NCBI RefSeq assembly: GCF_014647655.1
Contig: NZ_BMPP01000002.1
Coordinates: 300,770-364,769 of the forward strand
Direction: 5' to 3'
From: Deinococcus malanensis
Lineage (GTDB): Bacteria; Deinococcota; Deinococci; Deinococcales; Deinococcaceae
DNA: 64,000 nt
Shown: piece after piece, positions 41,001-49,564 of the stretch
Position numbering within the stretch: the first letter of the stretch is position 1
How the letters are laid out: the number at the start of each line of letters is the position of its first letter
Notes under the pieces: generated by a model
Seen by the model: only the letters and a program-made list of their open reading frames with translations
Told to the model about the DNA's origin: nothing
Database searches by the model: none
Made by a program: the position numbers and the translations under genes

Positions 41001-44000
41001 ACCTGAATCTGGCCGGCCTGGGTGGCGGCGCCAACGTCAACGCCCGCGTGGCCGGCACCCAGGTCACCGGGACCCTGACCCGCGCCGGCGGACCAGTCAA
41101 CGCCAACCTGCGCGTGCGCGCCGCAGACGGGGTCGAGGCACAACTGGCCGGGCGGGTGTACCCGGATGTACAAACCTCCGGCACCCTCCGCGCCCAGGGT
41201 CAGACCCTGCAGGCCAGCGTCTCTGGTCCCTACACCGCCCTGCAGGCCCAGGTCACCGGGCGGACGGGCGCCCTGACCTTCAATAGGGTCACGGTGCCGG
41301 CTCAGGACGTGAATCTCAGAGCTACCCTGACGCCCGACCTCACCGTCAACGGCACCTGGGGCGGGCTGCGGGCCAGCTACGACGCCGACCGTGAGCTGGT
41401 CCGCCTGACCGGCACCCAACCCCTGAGCGCTTTTGGCCGTACCGGTCAGGTGCAGGGATCGGCCACGTGGGGGCCCGGGTTCCGTGGTCAGGTGGCAGCG
41501 CGCGGCACCCTGGAAGGCTATACGCTGAATCTGAACGGGCCCTGGCAGGCCCTGCGCGTGCAGGCCAGCAGCCGCGAGGGGCTCCGCGCCTCGGGCACCG
41601 CGTCACTGCCGGATGGGCGCTATGACCTGCGCGTGCGCGGTGCCGTGGCCAACGGCCTGTCTGTAGATGGCCGCGTCACCGGGCAGGGAGACCAGCCGCG
41701 CGGCTCGCTGCGCGTATTTGACGCGGCAGGAGGATCGGCCCGGGTCACCCTGCGAGGTTTGTCTGATTTCGATGTCGATACTGCAGGACTGCAGATCGCG
41801 GGGCAGACGCTGCGTGGGGCCCTGCGTGCAGAGAACGGCCAGCTGGCCGGCACCCTGCGCGCCGGACTGCTGACGGTAGTCGCGGCCAACGGTCGCCTGA
41901 CGGCGACGGGCGAATTCGCCGGGCAGCAGGTTCGCGCCAGCGGCCGCCTGACACTCCCCAGCCAGGTCTCGGACCTCAATGTCCTGGTCACCGGGCCGTA
42001 CTTCACGGCGCGTGCCAGCGGTGACCCCGACGCCCTGCGCGGCACGCTGCGCCTCAACGCCCAGAGTTTCGGCACCGACCCCCTGCGCCTGACGGTACCG
42101 GCACAGATCTTCCCCCTGAGCGCCTCGGTAACCGATCTGCGCGCCAGCGTAGGAGGCCTGACCTACACCAACGGGTTCTGGAGCGGCGCCCAGAGACTTC
42201 GCTATGCCCTGAACTCCCAGCTTGGCGAAGCCCGGCTGACCGGTACCGGTAAGGTGCTCGCCGCGCTCCCCAGCGGACCCCTGGACGGCCGGGTCACGCT
42301 GCTGCCGGCCCTAGGAGGCACGGTCAGCACCAGCCTCTCCCCCGTTCTGGGCCAACTGCCACGGGAAGTACGTCCACTGGTGGTGCCGGGCCGGCTGGTC
42401 GCGCAGCTGAAACGAGACGGCGCGGTGCTCCGGACCACTGGCACCCGCTACCAGGGTGCGCCTCTGAACCTGGATGCACGGCTGGGCTGGGCGCGCCGCA
42501 TCACTGTGGCCGGCACACTGACCCACCCGGGCACCCGCGTGCCGCTGCGCTATGACGGCCGCACCCTGAGTGTCCGTGGAGCCACGCTGGATGCCAGGAC
42601 CCTGGAGCCTGTCCTGGCCGGAGCCCAGGGCCGGGTGACTGTGGATCTGGATATTCCTGAGCTGGACTTTGAGCGCGCCAGTGGCCGGGCTCAGGTGGAC
42701 CTGAGGGCCCAGGGAGAGCGGGCCACCGGCCGCGTGAGCCTCTCGCGTGGGCAGCTCAGCGCCGACCTGACCAGCACGATCGCCGGCCGCGCCATCCGGG
42801 TTTCCGGTCCGCTATATCCCGAGGCCAACGCGGTTCTGAGTGTGGACGACATCCGCGGCACACTGACCGGCCGGGCCGAAGAGTCCCTGATCCTTCGGGC
42901 GGCGGGCACCGTCGAGGGCCGTTTCCTGGATCTCAATGCGACAGCCACCGGACTGACCGGGTCCCAGGCCCGAGTGACCCTGAGCGGCAGTGCCGCCGGC
43001 GCTGCCGTCAATCTCACCGCGCAGCAGGACGGAAACACAGGCCTGGCCGGATGGCGCGCCGCAGGCAGCCTGAATGTGCCGGACCTGCGGGCCCTGACCG
43101 GCACCGGCGGCCGGGTGAATGCTACCCTCAGCGGCACCCTGGCCGACCTGCGGGTGAATGCGTCAGGCACCGTGGGTGATGTGGCCTTTACCGCGCCTGC
43201 CTCCTTCCGGGACGGCACCCTGCGCCTGAGCGGAGCCTTGGCCACCCTGAGCGGCGTCCAGGCCCGGGTGGCTGGGACCGTGTTCCCGGCCCTGAACCTC
43301 AGCGCCCGCGCAACCCTGACCAACTATCTGCCTGGCAACTACACTGCGCAGGTACGCGGCGCCCTGGCCAAGCCGGACATCACGGTACAGGGCACCCTGC
43401 AGAACACCCGAAGCGGCCTGCAGGCAGGAGGTTCACAGGTCAGCGCGCGGCTGCTGGGTCAGGACTGGAAGGCGGGCTTTACCGGCGCTCCTCTGGCCGG
43501 CAGCCTGCGCGGACAGCTGGGCACCAATGCCCTGGGCGGCCTTCAGACGGCGCGCCTGACCGTGCACGCGCCGTTTATCAGCAGCGGGACGACCCTACGC
43601 CTTGACGGTACGGCCGGCTGGAACACCCTGGCGGGCTGGACCGGTTCGCTGCGTGCGGTGGGTGAAGTTCCAGGAGGGCCTCTGGACGCCGTATTCGATG
43701 GCCGCGGCACCCTCAACGTGGCCGCGCGCGTGGGTCAGGGCGCCCGCACCGCCAGCCTGACAGGCGCGCTGAGTGCAGGGCTGCCGCTGCGACCGGGCGG
43801 CACCCTGACCCTGCAGGCCTTCGACATGGGCGCGCTGTGGGGCCGCGCCGATCAGTTGCGCCTGACAGGCGGGGTGACCCTGGGGGGCCGCACCTGGTCG
43901 GCCCTGGAAGCTGCCTTTACTGGCCGGGTCCATGACACGGCGGGCGACCTCAGCGGAGACCTGGGGGCCAGCTACCGTGCGGGGGACCTGAGCGTGCGTC

Positions 44001-47000
44001 TGGCCGGACCCAAAGTGGCGGGCGGCGCAACCCTGCGCAGCGGCCGTTACGAGGCGACCCTGCGCGCCGATACCGTCCGCCTCTCGCGTCTGCTGCCTGC
44101 TGGGCTGGATATCGATGCCCTGACCTTTGCCGGTGCTCTGGAAGCACGCGGCACCCTGGACGCGCTGCCCGAGCGCATTATCCTGCGCAATGTGGCCCTG
44201 AAGGGCGTGCAGGAGCAGACCGGGCCGTTCAGCCTGTACGGCTCCGCCACCTACACGCCCACGACCCTGGAAACGGCCCTGACCGGCAGCCTGCGTGGCG
44301 GCGTGCTGCGCGCCGACGGTGCTCTGCCTGCTGGGGTGCGCGTGACCGTGCGTGACCTGCCGACGGCCTACGTCGGCGCCGCATCGCTGGGCAAGGGCGC
44401 CCTGACAGCCGACCTGACGCTGCGTGGGGCTGCAGCCGATCCCAGCGTGGCCGGGACGGTCAACGCCACCACCGACAGCCTCGACGCCCTGTTCACCGTC
44501 GCGGGCCGGGTACGCGACCCCCGTCTGAATGCCCGGGCCACGCTGAAAGGTGACGCCGAGGGCACGCTGTATGCCGAAGCCTCGAACCTGGACCTGGGGC
44601 GCGGCACCCTGCGCACCCGACTGTACGGGACCGTCACCCAGGGCCAGAACCGCGCCACGCTGGACCTCAGTGGTACGTGGCCGCGTCTGGGCGGCGCCGT
44701 GCAGGTCCGGGTGGAGGGGATAGAGGCTCCCGTCATCCTGCGCGGCGACGCCCAGGGCAACTACGACCTGAGTGCCGGCGAACTGGGCAGTGGCCGCCTG
44801 ACCCTGACGGGCGGGCAGGGCCTGATTCCGGGCCTGAGCGGCCGGCTGGCCCTGACACCGCTGCCCCTCGTGGACGGCACGGGTCAGCTGTCGGTGAGTG
44901 CCACGCTGGGCGGCAGCCTCTCGGCGCCCACGCTGGCCGGGTCGCTGGCTTCGCGGGAAGCGGCGGCTGCCGGCGTCCGGTTGCGTGACACGACCGGGAT
45001 CTTCAGTGCCACCCTGGCCGGACTGCGTGGGACCCTGACCCAGGCGGGACGTACAGTCGCCACCTTTGAAGGCCCCCAGGTCAAGGTCAACGACCTGCGC
45101 CTGAACGCTGCCGGCAGCATTCTGTCTGCCAGTGGCACTGCCGACCCGGGTGGCCGCACCGAGTTGAGCCTGGGGACCACGGGCACCCTGAACGGAACCC
45201 TGAGTGCCACCTACGCCGCGCAGGCCCTGACCGTCCGCGGCAGCCTGGGTGGACTGCAGGGCCTGCGTGCCGCGGTGGATGTTCAGGCCGATCCACGTAC
45301 CGGCTGGCGCGGTACGGCCCGCGTGACGGGCGGTCCACAGGGTCTACTGTCGCGCCCGGTCCAGCTCAGCGTCAGCGGCGCATTCGACCATCCGCTGGTG
45401 CAGGGTGAAGCGGGGCTGCTGGGTGCGGGGGCGCGCATCGTGGCCAACACCGAGGGCGTGCAGGTCCGTCTGGTGGATGGTCCCGCCGCATCCGGAAATG
45501 GGGTCGTGGAGCTCAGACCGGCAGCAACCGGGCCATGGCGCTGGAGCGGCGCCGCCAGCCTGAGCCGGCCTGAACTCAGCCTGAATGTGACCCCCAGCGG
45601 CCCGCTGGACGACCCAAGCGTGCTGCTCAGCGTCCGCCGCGGCGACTGGCGCGCCAGTGGCAGCGCCAGCCTGGCCGGGGCCGATCTTACCGTGACCGAC
45701 GGCGAACGCAGTGGCACGCTGACCTGGCAGGACGGCCAGGTGGCGGCCAACCTGCCTGGCCTCAACCTGGCCCGGCTTGGGCTGGAGGGGCTGGGAGGCA
45801 GCCTGACCGCCCAGGGCCGCGTGACCACCGCCACCCAGGACGGTCAGGTCACGGTCCGGGTTTCGGGATTACGGACGCCCTACGCTCTCCCCTACCTGGG
45901 CGTGGACCTGGACGGAGAAGTCAGCGGAAATATCACCCTGCGGGCCGGTCGCCCGGCCGTGCAGGCCACCCTGGCGCTGCCCAGCGGCACCCTGAACATC
46001 ACGGCTGCCCAGGGCCAGGATTACTGGACCGGGCGCGTCGGTGGCCGCCTGACACGTGAGGACGGCAGCCTCACGGTGGATGTCTCGGCCGACAACGGCG
46101 GCCTGCGCGGCACGCTGGACGCCGCGCGCTTCCCACTGGATCTGGCCGGACAGGACCTGCGTGCCGACGGCCGCGTGACCCTGAACGGTCAGACCTTCGA
46201 GGCACGCGTCCTGGCCCGCAACACCATCGACGGCGACATGGCCGGACAGGTCCGCGTGGACGCCTCGGGGGGCATCGCCGATCTGGTGCCGGCCCTGCAG
46301 GGTGCTCTGGCCCTCCGGCCAACCGAGGAAGGCTACGGGCTCAGCGCCACCCTCAGCGACCTGGAAATCGCCGACCTGAAGATCGCCCCTGGCCTCTCGG
46401 GGCCGATCAGCGGGGAAGCGACCCTGCGCGACGGAGGCGGCACCTTTACGCTCCGCTCCGAGGCCCTGAAGGTGGGGCCGCGAACCCTGCCCGCCCGAAT
46501 CGAAGGCACCCAGGTGGCCGGCGACTGGCGGATTCGCGGCTTTCTTGGACAGTCGGAGTTCACAGCCGGTCTGAACGCCGGAGAAGTGTTCGGACAGGGC
46601 AACCTGCGCGGGCTGCCCCTGGGCGCAGCGGTCGCGGCTGCCCTGGGCACCGTCCCGGGAGAGGGTGTGGTCACAGGTGTGGTCCGCTTCCGTTTCCCGC
46701 TGGCTGACCCACAGGCCGGCGAGGCAACCGTGGTGGCCGAACGGATCCGCGTGAGCGCCACCAGTGGTCAGGGCAAGGACGCCGTCACCGAAACGCTGAC
46801 TGGCAGCGGCACCCTGGACTACGCCCGCCGCGAACTGCGAAATATTAATGTGCAGCTCTCGGGTGCGGGCACGTGGGACGTGCGGGGCCAGTTCACGCGT
46901 GAGCGGGTGGACCTGACCGCCCAGTTCACGAACACCACCTTCACCCCGGTGCTGCAACTGGTGCCGGGCCTCGCTGAGCTGGACCCCAGCCTGAAAGGGA

Positions 47001-48643
47001 CCGTGACCCTCAGCGCCGCTGGCACGTACGACCGCCCTCGCGGTGTGCTGCGGGCGCAGGATCTGTCGGGCGCGGTCGCCGGGCTGAGCCTGCAGGTACC
47101 GTCCTTCACCGGTGACCTGCCGGACAGCGGAGCCTTCACGGGCGGCGGCCGGGTCCGGACCGGGGGAACGGTCGGTGCCGATCTGAACGTCACCCTGCGC
47201 GGCCAGCTCACGCTGGGTGACCTGAGCGGCACGGTCATCACGGCCAGCGGCCTGCTGGCCCCCGAAGCTCTGGGCGCCCTGCCCAACACCACCGTGACCA
47301 TTGCCCAGGGAACGGGCAATCGCTGGACCCTGGACGCCCAGAGCCGAAGCACCAATCCCACAGCGGGCACCGGCGTTCTGCAGCTCACTGGGTCAGTCGC
47401 CCCGCAGTGGGACCTCAGCGTGACGGCCCGGAACTACAACCTGCCGCTGGCAGTGATCTACGGCCGCGAGAGCATTCTGAATGCCGACCTGCGCGCTGTG
47501 GATGACGGTGATCTGGTTCGCGTGACCGGCACGGCGGATTTCCTGCGCCTGATCCTGGGCCGGGTCAACGCGCCCGAAGTCATTCCTGCTCCCGGGCGCA
47601 CCCGCACGGCTTCGGAGGGCGGACGCACCACCGACGACTACGACAGCCCGCTGCCCGTAGAGTTCACGACCTTCCCACGTCCGGCAACGGAAGGCGAGGC
47701 GGCCCGTCCGGCGCTGCCGTTCCTGGAAAGACTGGTGTTCGGGGATATCCAGCTGCGTGCGCCCAACGGCATCCGGGTCGACGAGAACCTGGCGCGTGCC
47801 GAGTTCTCCGGCAACCTGGTGCTGTCCGGCACCGGGGCCCGCCCCCTGGTGCGCGGTGACATCGTGGCGCAGCGCGGCGTGATCTTCCTGCGGGAAAATG
47901 AATTCAACATCACGGCCAGCAGCGTGAACTTCAGCGGCGAGAGCCTGTACCCCAGCTTTACCCTCAACGCCACCGGAACGGTGCTGGCCGCGACCACCCG
48001 GCAGCGGGTGCCTGTGAACCTGAACGTCACAGGCAACTTCGTGACCCGCGCTGGAGGCGACCGCGGGCTGGAGCTGAACACCGTGCTGAGCTGCGCTCCC
48101 ACGGCTGCTGCGGCAAGCTGCTCGGACCCCGACACGCGGCTGGCGTACACCGAGGCCGAGCTCTATGCCCTGGTGGCCACGGGCGTCCCGAACCTCACCG
48201 CGCTGCCGAACAACCTGGCCTCGCTGGGGGCCAGTGCGCTGCAGACCGCCCTGAACGTGTTCGTGCTGGGCGAGCTGGAACGCAGTATCGCCAGGGCGTT
48301 CGGGCTGGACGTGTTCCGCCTGACGCCGCAGCTGCTGAACCCGGATGGGTCGGTGGGCGCCACCCTGACGCTCGGCTCGTACCTGACCCGTGACCTGTAC
48401 CTGCAGTACCAAGTGAACCTCAACGGAGAGGGCCTGATCAACGCCACCTACAACACGCCCGACAACCGCTTCACCTTCCAGGTGAGCACGCCGCTCAACG
48501 GGCTGAACCTGCAGAGCATCCGCCCCAGCTTCAGTGCCGGCTACAACATCAATCCCCGCACCAGCGTCAGCATCGGTGTGGAAAGCGCCGAGGCCAGCAC
48601 CCGGCTGCGCTTCGGCGTGACCTACCGCATCGGTGGGCGCTGA
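38042..48643 (+). CDS. tamB: giant TamB/AsmA-like envelope protein
   Basis: At 3533 residues this is far longer than E. coli TamB (about 1260). Residues about 28-46 form one N-terminal membrane anchor after a basic stretch. The next 3100 residues are short repeating beta strands rich in Gly, Thr, Leu and Arg, as in the hydrophobic groove of TamB/AsmA/YdbH proteins that carry phospholipid between membranes. The C-terminal 350 residues fit the TamB (DUF490) domain: VRGDIVAQRGVIFLRENEF, LAYTEAELYALVATGVPN, LTLGSYLTRDLYLQY and a final aromatic-ended strand VTYRIGGR. Residues about 594-859 and 861-1126 are an in-frame duplication. No BamA/TamA gene is adjacent. GTG start with no clear ribosome site; a strong terminator follows. 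Confidence 0.88.
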   Translation: MNTGPSVPPELPTPSAGEEHTSVRRRPAWPWILLFVTVVLGSLVAYSPTLLGRWALSRLAQDAGISAEGVGGTLWSPSLRGARVTMPGLSAQAKQADVRVTAIDPRTRTVRLNVAVRDATVNLKLSELLAGNDKQQNSGWRVVLGGVDVRGTRVNVNGQGLNIPNGSFSASRTQDGALAVRGRTTEGELNANVVVGEKNGANTYRIDVDADARVLNHYWPGVTAGRITGRYLVGQGPIRGDLNLRGGALRVPDARFVVVRNITGSARHRGDQIGLKLAGRGWNGPVTANGSVDLKARNWTVTADARPTVSGLAQALDTVGEGPMELRVTAGGWSTVRVKGYAKASGSFARVPFRDAKAEYTYLSRDGDKANQTNDLAFSALTGLAGSQKLTARWAIGREGRASWIGDFGSQPLNVRGDINAENVVTLSGATLGGPVSGTVALKGTRINAVLNPDYGEALARVALTGTPENLRAVVSGGQAGPFPLAGVVTYNERGLKADLGPVKLDLNRDLIGDWQAQNLSGLGATLNGRGRVNLSSGDVSGQLSAQVPGLADTLSGPVNVNYVRQRGTFRPGGQRLVWNNRVFGANLRGLRLTSGIRVSGDMNVTNDLRAYGTLRAQGDGLDVRAVGHGRSASLRGTAGGVTVLADTELQAPYRTAARVEGADISGTLSVGRAVNFTLVTGNETARGLLEEDRLDATGRVDLSALRPLLGETDLSGTLDLNLAGLGGGANVNARVAGTQVTGTLTRAGGPVNANLRVRAADGVEAQLAGRVYPDVQTSGTLRAQGQTLQASVSGPYTALQAQVTGRTTAVALGGITVPPQAVNLRATLTPEFSASGTWGGLRASYDADRELVRLTGTQVADVLRVSGNLTVNRDLQAFGTLRAQGDGFDVRAVGRGRSASLRGTAGGVTVLADTELQAPFRTVARIEGTDIRGTLSLERGVNFTLVTAGETARGSLDGERLNATGRIDLAALRPLLGETDLSGTLDLNLAGLGGGANVNARVAGTQVTGTLTRAGGPVNANLRVRAADGVEAQLAGRVYPDVQTSGTLRAQGQTLQASVSGPYTALQAQVTGRTGALTFNRVTVPAQDVNLRATLTPDLTVNGTWGGLRASYDADRELVRLTGTQPLSAFGRTGQVQGSATWGPGFRGQVAARGTLEGYTLNLNGPWQALRVQASSREGLRASGTASLPDGRYDLRVRGAVANGLSVDGRVTGQGDQPRGSLRVFDAAGGSARVTLRGLSDFDVDTAGLQIAGQTLRGALRAENGQLAGTLRAGLLTVVAANGRLTATGEFAGQQVRASGRLTLPSQVSDLNVLVTGPYFTARASGDPDALRGTLRLNAQSFGTDPLRLTVPAQIFPLSASVTDLRASVGGLTYTNGFWSGAQRLRYALNSQLGEARLTGTGKVLAALPSGPLDGRVTLLPALGGTVSTSLSPVLGQLPREVRPLVVPGRLVAQLKRDGAVLRTTGTRYQGAPLNLDARLGWARRITVAGTLTHPGTRVPLRYDGRTLSVRGATLDARTLEPVLAGAQGRVTVDLDIPELDFERASGRAQVDLRAQGERATGRVSLSRGQLSADLTSTIAGRAIRVSGPLYPEANAVLSVDDIRGTLTGRAEESLILRAAGTVEGRFLDLNATATGLTGSQARVTLSGSAAGAAVNLTAQQDGNTGLAGWRAAGSLNVPDLRALTGTGGRVNATLSGTLADLRVNASGTVGDVAFTAPASFRDGTLRLSGALATLSGVQARVAGTVFPALNLSARATLTNYLPGNYTAQVRGALAKPDITVQGTLQNTRSGLQAGGSQVSARLLGQDWKAGFTGAPLAGSLRGQLGTNALGGLQTARLTVHAPFISSGTTLRLDGTAGWNTLAGWTGSLRAVGEVPGGPLDAVFDGRGTLNVAARVGQGARTASLTGALSAGLPLRPGGTLTLQAFDMGALWGRADQLRLTGGVTLGGRTWSALEAAFTGRVHDTAGDLSGDLGASYRAGDLSVRLAGPKVAGGATLRSGRYEATLRADTVRLSRLLPAGLDIDALTFAGALEARGTLDALPERIILRNVALKGVQEQTGPFSLYGSATYTPTTLETALTGSLRGGVLRADGALPAGVRVTVRDLPTAYVGAASLGKGALTADLTLRGAAADPSVAGTVNATTDSLDALFTVAGRVRDPRLNARATLKGDAEGTLYAEASNLDLGRGTLRTRLYGTVTQGQNRATLDLSGTWPRLGGAVQVRVEGIEAPVILRGDAQGNYDLSAGELGSGRLTLTGGQGLIPGLSGRLALTPLPLVDGTGQLSVSATLGGSLSAPTLAGSLASREAAAAGVRLRDTTGIFSATLAGLRGTLTQAGRTVATFEGPQVKVNDLRLNAAGSILSASGTADPGGRTELSLGTTGTLNGTLSATYAAQALTVRGSLGGLQGLRAAVDVQADPRTGWRGTARVTGGPQGLLSRPVQLSVSGAFDHPLVQGEAGLLGAGARIVANTEGVQVRLVDGPAASGNGVVELRPAATGPWRWSGAASLSRPELSLNVTPSGPLDDPSVLLSVRRGDWRASGSASLAGADLTVTDGERSGTLTWQDGQVAANLPGLNLARLGLEGLGGSLTAQGRVTTATQDGQVTVRVSGLRTPYALPYLGVDLDGEVSGNITLRAGRPAVQATLALPSGTLNITAAQGQDYWTGRVGGRLTREDGSLTVDVSADNGGLRGTLDAARFPLDLAGQDLRADGRVTLNGQTFEARVLARNTIDGDMAGQVRVDASGGIADLVPALQGALALRPTEEGYGLSATLSDLEIADLKIAPGLSGPISGEATLRDGGGTFTLRSEALKVGPRTLPARIEGTQVAGDWRIRGFLGQSEFTAGLNAGEVFGQGNLRGLPLGAAVAAALGTVPGEGVVTGVVRFRFPLADPQAGEATVVAERIRVSATSGQGKDAVTETLTGSGTLDYARRELRNINVQLSGAGTWDVRGQFTRERVDLTAQFTNTTFTPVLQLVPGLAELDPSLKGTVTLSAAGTYDRPRGVLRAQDLSGAVAGLSLQVPSFTGDLPDSGAFTGGGRVRTGGTVGADLNVTLRGQLTLGDLSGTVITASGLLAPEALGALPNTTVTIAQGTGNRWTLDAQSRSTNPTAGTGVLQLTGSVAPQWDLSVTARNYNLPLAVIYGRESILNADLRAVDDGDLVRVTGTADFLRLILGRVNAPEVIPAPGRTRTASEGGRTTDDYDSPLPVEFTTFPRPATEGEAARPALPFLERLVFGDIQLRAPNGIRVDENLARAEFSGNLVLSGTGARPLVRGDIVAQRGVIFLRENEFNITASSVNFSGESLYPSFTLNATGTVLAATTRQRVPVNLNVTGNFVTRAGGDRGLELNTVLSCAPTAAAASCSDPDTRLAYTEAELYALVATGVPNLTALPNNLASLGASALQTALNVFVLGELERSIARAFGLDVFRLTPQLLNPDGSVGATLTLGSYLTRDLYLQYQVNLNGEGLINATYNTPDNRFTFQVSTPLNGLNLQSIRPSFSAGYNINPRTSVSIGVESAEASTRLRFGVTYRIGGR
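39820..41418 (+). repeat. two 801-bp tandem units inside tamB
   Basis: The units are about 39820-40617 and 40621-41418, offset by exactly 801 bp (267 codons). Identity is blockwise: 40154-40464 and 40955-41265 differ at a single base in 311. Blocks at 39877-40000/40678-40801 and 40552-40617/41353-41418 are almost identical. The stretches between them have clearly diverged. Confidence 0.85.
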
Positions 48644-48674
48644 CAGCCAGCCACAGAAGCACAGGCAACAACAC

Positions 48675-48702
48675 GCCCGCCCCGGGAATTCCCGGGGCGG
48701 GC
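48675..48702 (+). terminator. terminator after tamB
   Basis: A perfect 12-bp stem GCCCGCCCCGGG/CCCGGGGCGGGC with an AATT loop is followed by TGTTCTGG. Confidence 0.75.
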
Positions 48703-48755
48703 TGTTCTGGACCGCATGGAGCACAGCACTCTGGCATGCCATAACCGAAAAAATC

Positions 48756-48779
48756 GTCTGCATGGAAAATCATGCAGAC
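48756..48779. repeat. perfect inverted repeat in intergenic region
   Basis: GTCTGCATG and CATGCAGAC flank a 6-nt GAAAAT loop, in the 288-bp gap between tamB and the next gene. The surrounding sequence is more A/T rich than the genes. No T-tract follows. Confidence 0.5.
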
Positions 48780-48870
48780 AGTTCTCGATAGATCGTATCT
48801 TCCGGAACCCCTCGAATGGATCTTCAGATCCCTCAGGTAAGGCAGCCCGGGACAGGTGCGCCGTAAGAGA

Positions 48871-48901
48871 CCAGAGGGTCGCCAGCGTGGGCGCCCTCTG
48901 G
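48871..48901 (-). terminator. terminator after the 48932 gene
   Basis: On the minus strand an 8-bp stem CCAGAGGG/CCCTCTGG with a 15-nt loop is followed by TCTCTT. Confidence 0.55.
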
Positions 48902-48931
48902 TGACATTCTGCCTGTGCGGTCTGAATGCTT

Positions 48932-49381
48932 TTAGCGGCTGACGTTCGCGCGGGGCTCGAGCGCGTAGAAAGCCACAACGGCCACCAGGGTGCCCACCCA
49001 GCCGGGGGCGCTGCCCAGGTCCAGCTCGAAGGGACGGCCCAGGACGGTGCTGCCCAGCTGGCCAGCCAGCTTCTCGCCGTTCTGGTGGGCCACGATGTTC
49101 CAGCCGACGATGGGCTCACCCAGAAAGCCGGTCACCCGGTCCACGCCGCGAAGTGTGAGTTTCTGTGCCCCCACGTTGCCGCGCAGTTCGCCATCCTGCA
49201 GCTCGATCCGGACGCTGTCGGCCCCGATGCTGCCCTGCACGCCACGCTCGGTGATTTCCAGATTGATGTCCTTGCCGTGCAGCTTGCCGCCGGCGCGGCC
49301 CTTGATGGTGTCACCGGCAATGGCGCAGCGGATGTCGTACCCGTCTGCGCCGCCGAGACGGCCCCTGATGAGATCTTCCAT
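48932..49381 (-). CDS. small beta-strand repeat protein with C-terminal hydrophobic segment
   Basis: No named family was recognised in this 149-residue protein. It consists of regularly spaced short strands with Gly turns (IRGRLGG, IKGRAGGKLHGKD, VQGSIGADSVRI, LRGNVGAQKLTLRG), suggesting a small beta-roll or sheet. A hydrophobic segment, WVGTLVAVVAFYAL (about 127-140), follows near the C-terminus. There is no signal peptide. Its strand pattern resembles that of the neighbouring TamB-like protein but similarity may be only structural. The ATG at 49381 lies 7 nt after TATACT, which fixes the start. Confidence 0.65.
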   Translation of the reverse strand: MEDLIRGRLGGADGYDIRCAIAGDTIKGRAGGKLHGKDINLEITERGVQGSIGADSVRIELQDGELRGNVGAQKLTLRGVDRVTGFLGEPIVGWNIVAHQNGEKLAGQLGSTVLGRPFELDLGSAPGWVGTLVAVVAFYALEPRANVSR

Positions 49382-49388
49382 GCGCGGA

Positions 49389-49394
49389 AGTATA
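49389..49394 (-). promoter_or_regulatory. -10 element TATACT, leaderless start
   Basis: On the minus strand TATACT lies 7 nt before the ATG at 49381, with no ribosome site. Confidence 0.6.
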
Positions 49395-49564
49395 GCGGAG
49401 GTGGGAGTCGCAAACCGACCAGCCCTGCCCCGGAGCACAGAGGGATCAGCGCCATCCGGTTTGGTGATTTGGGGGCGCGTGCTGTGCGGCAAACCAGGCG
49501 CGAACGGCCTATCAGAGGCGGCAGATCATCTCCGACTGGAGCAGAGGCGCACTCCTGTTTGCCT

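Noticed and set aside
39770..41419. Open frame of 549 codons on the minus strand opposite tamB
   Set aside because: It mirrors the high G+C codon bias and the repeats of tamB, has no family resemblance and no start signal.
47393..48763. Open frame of 456 codons on the minus strand over the tamB 3' end
   Set aside because: Low-complexity His/Gln/Gly-rich translation typical of an antisense shadow; the tamB C-terminal domain explains the DNA.
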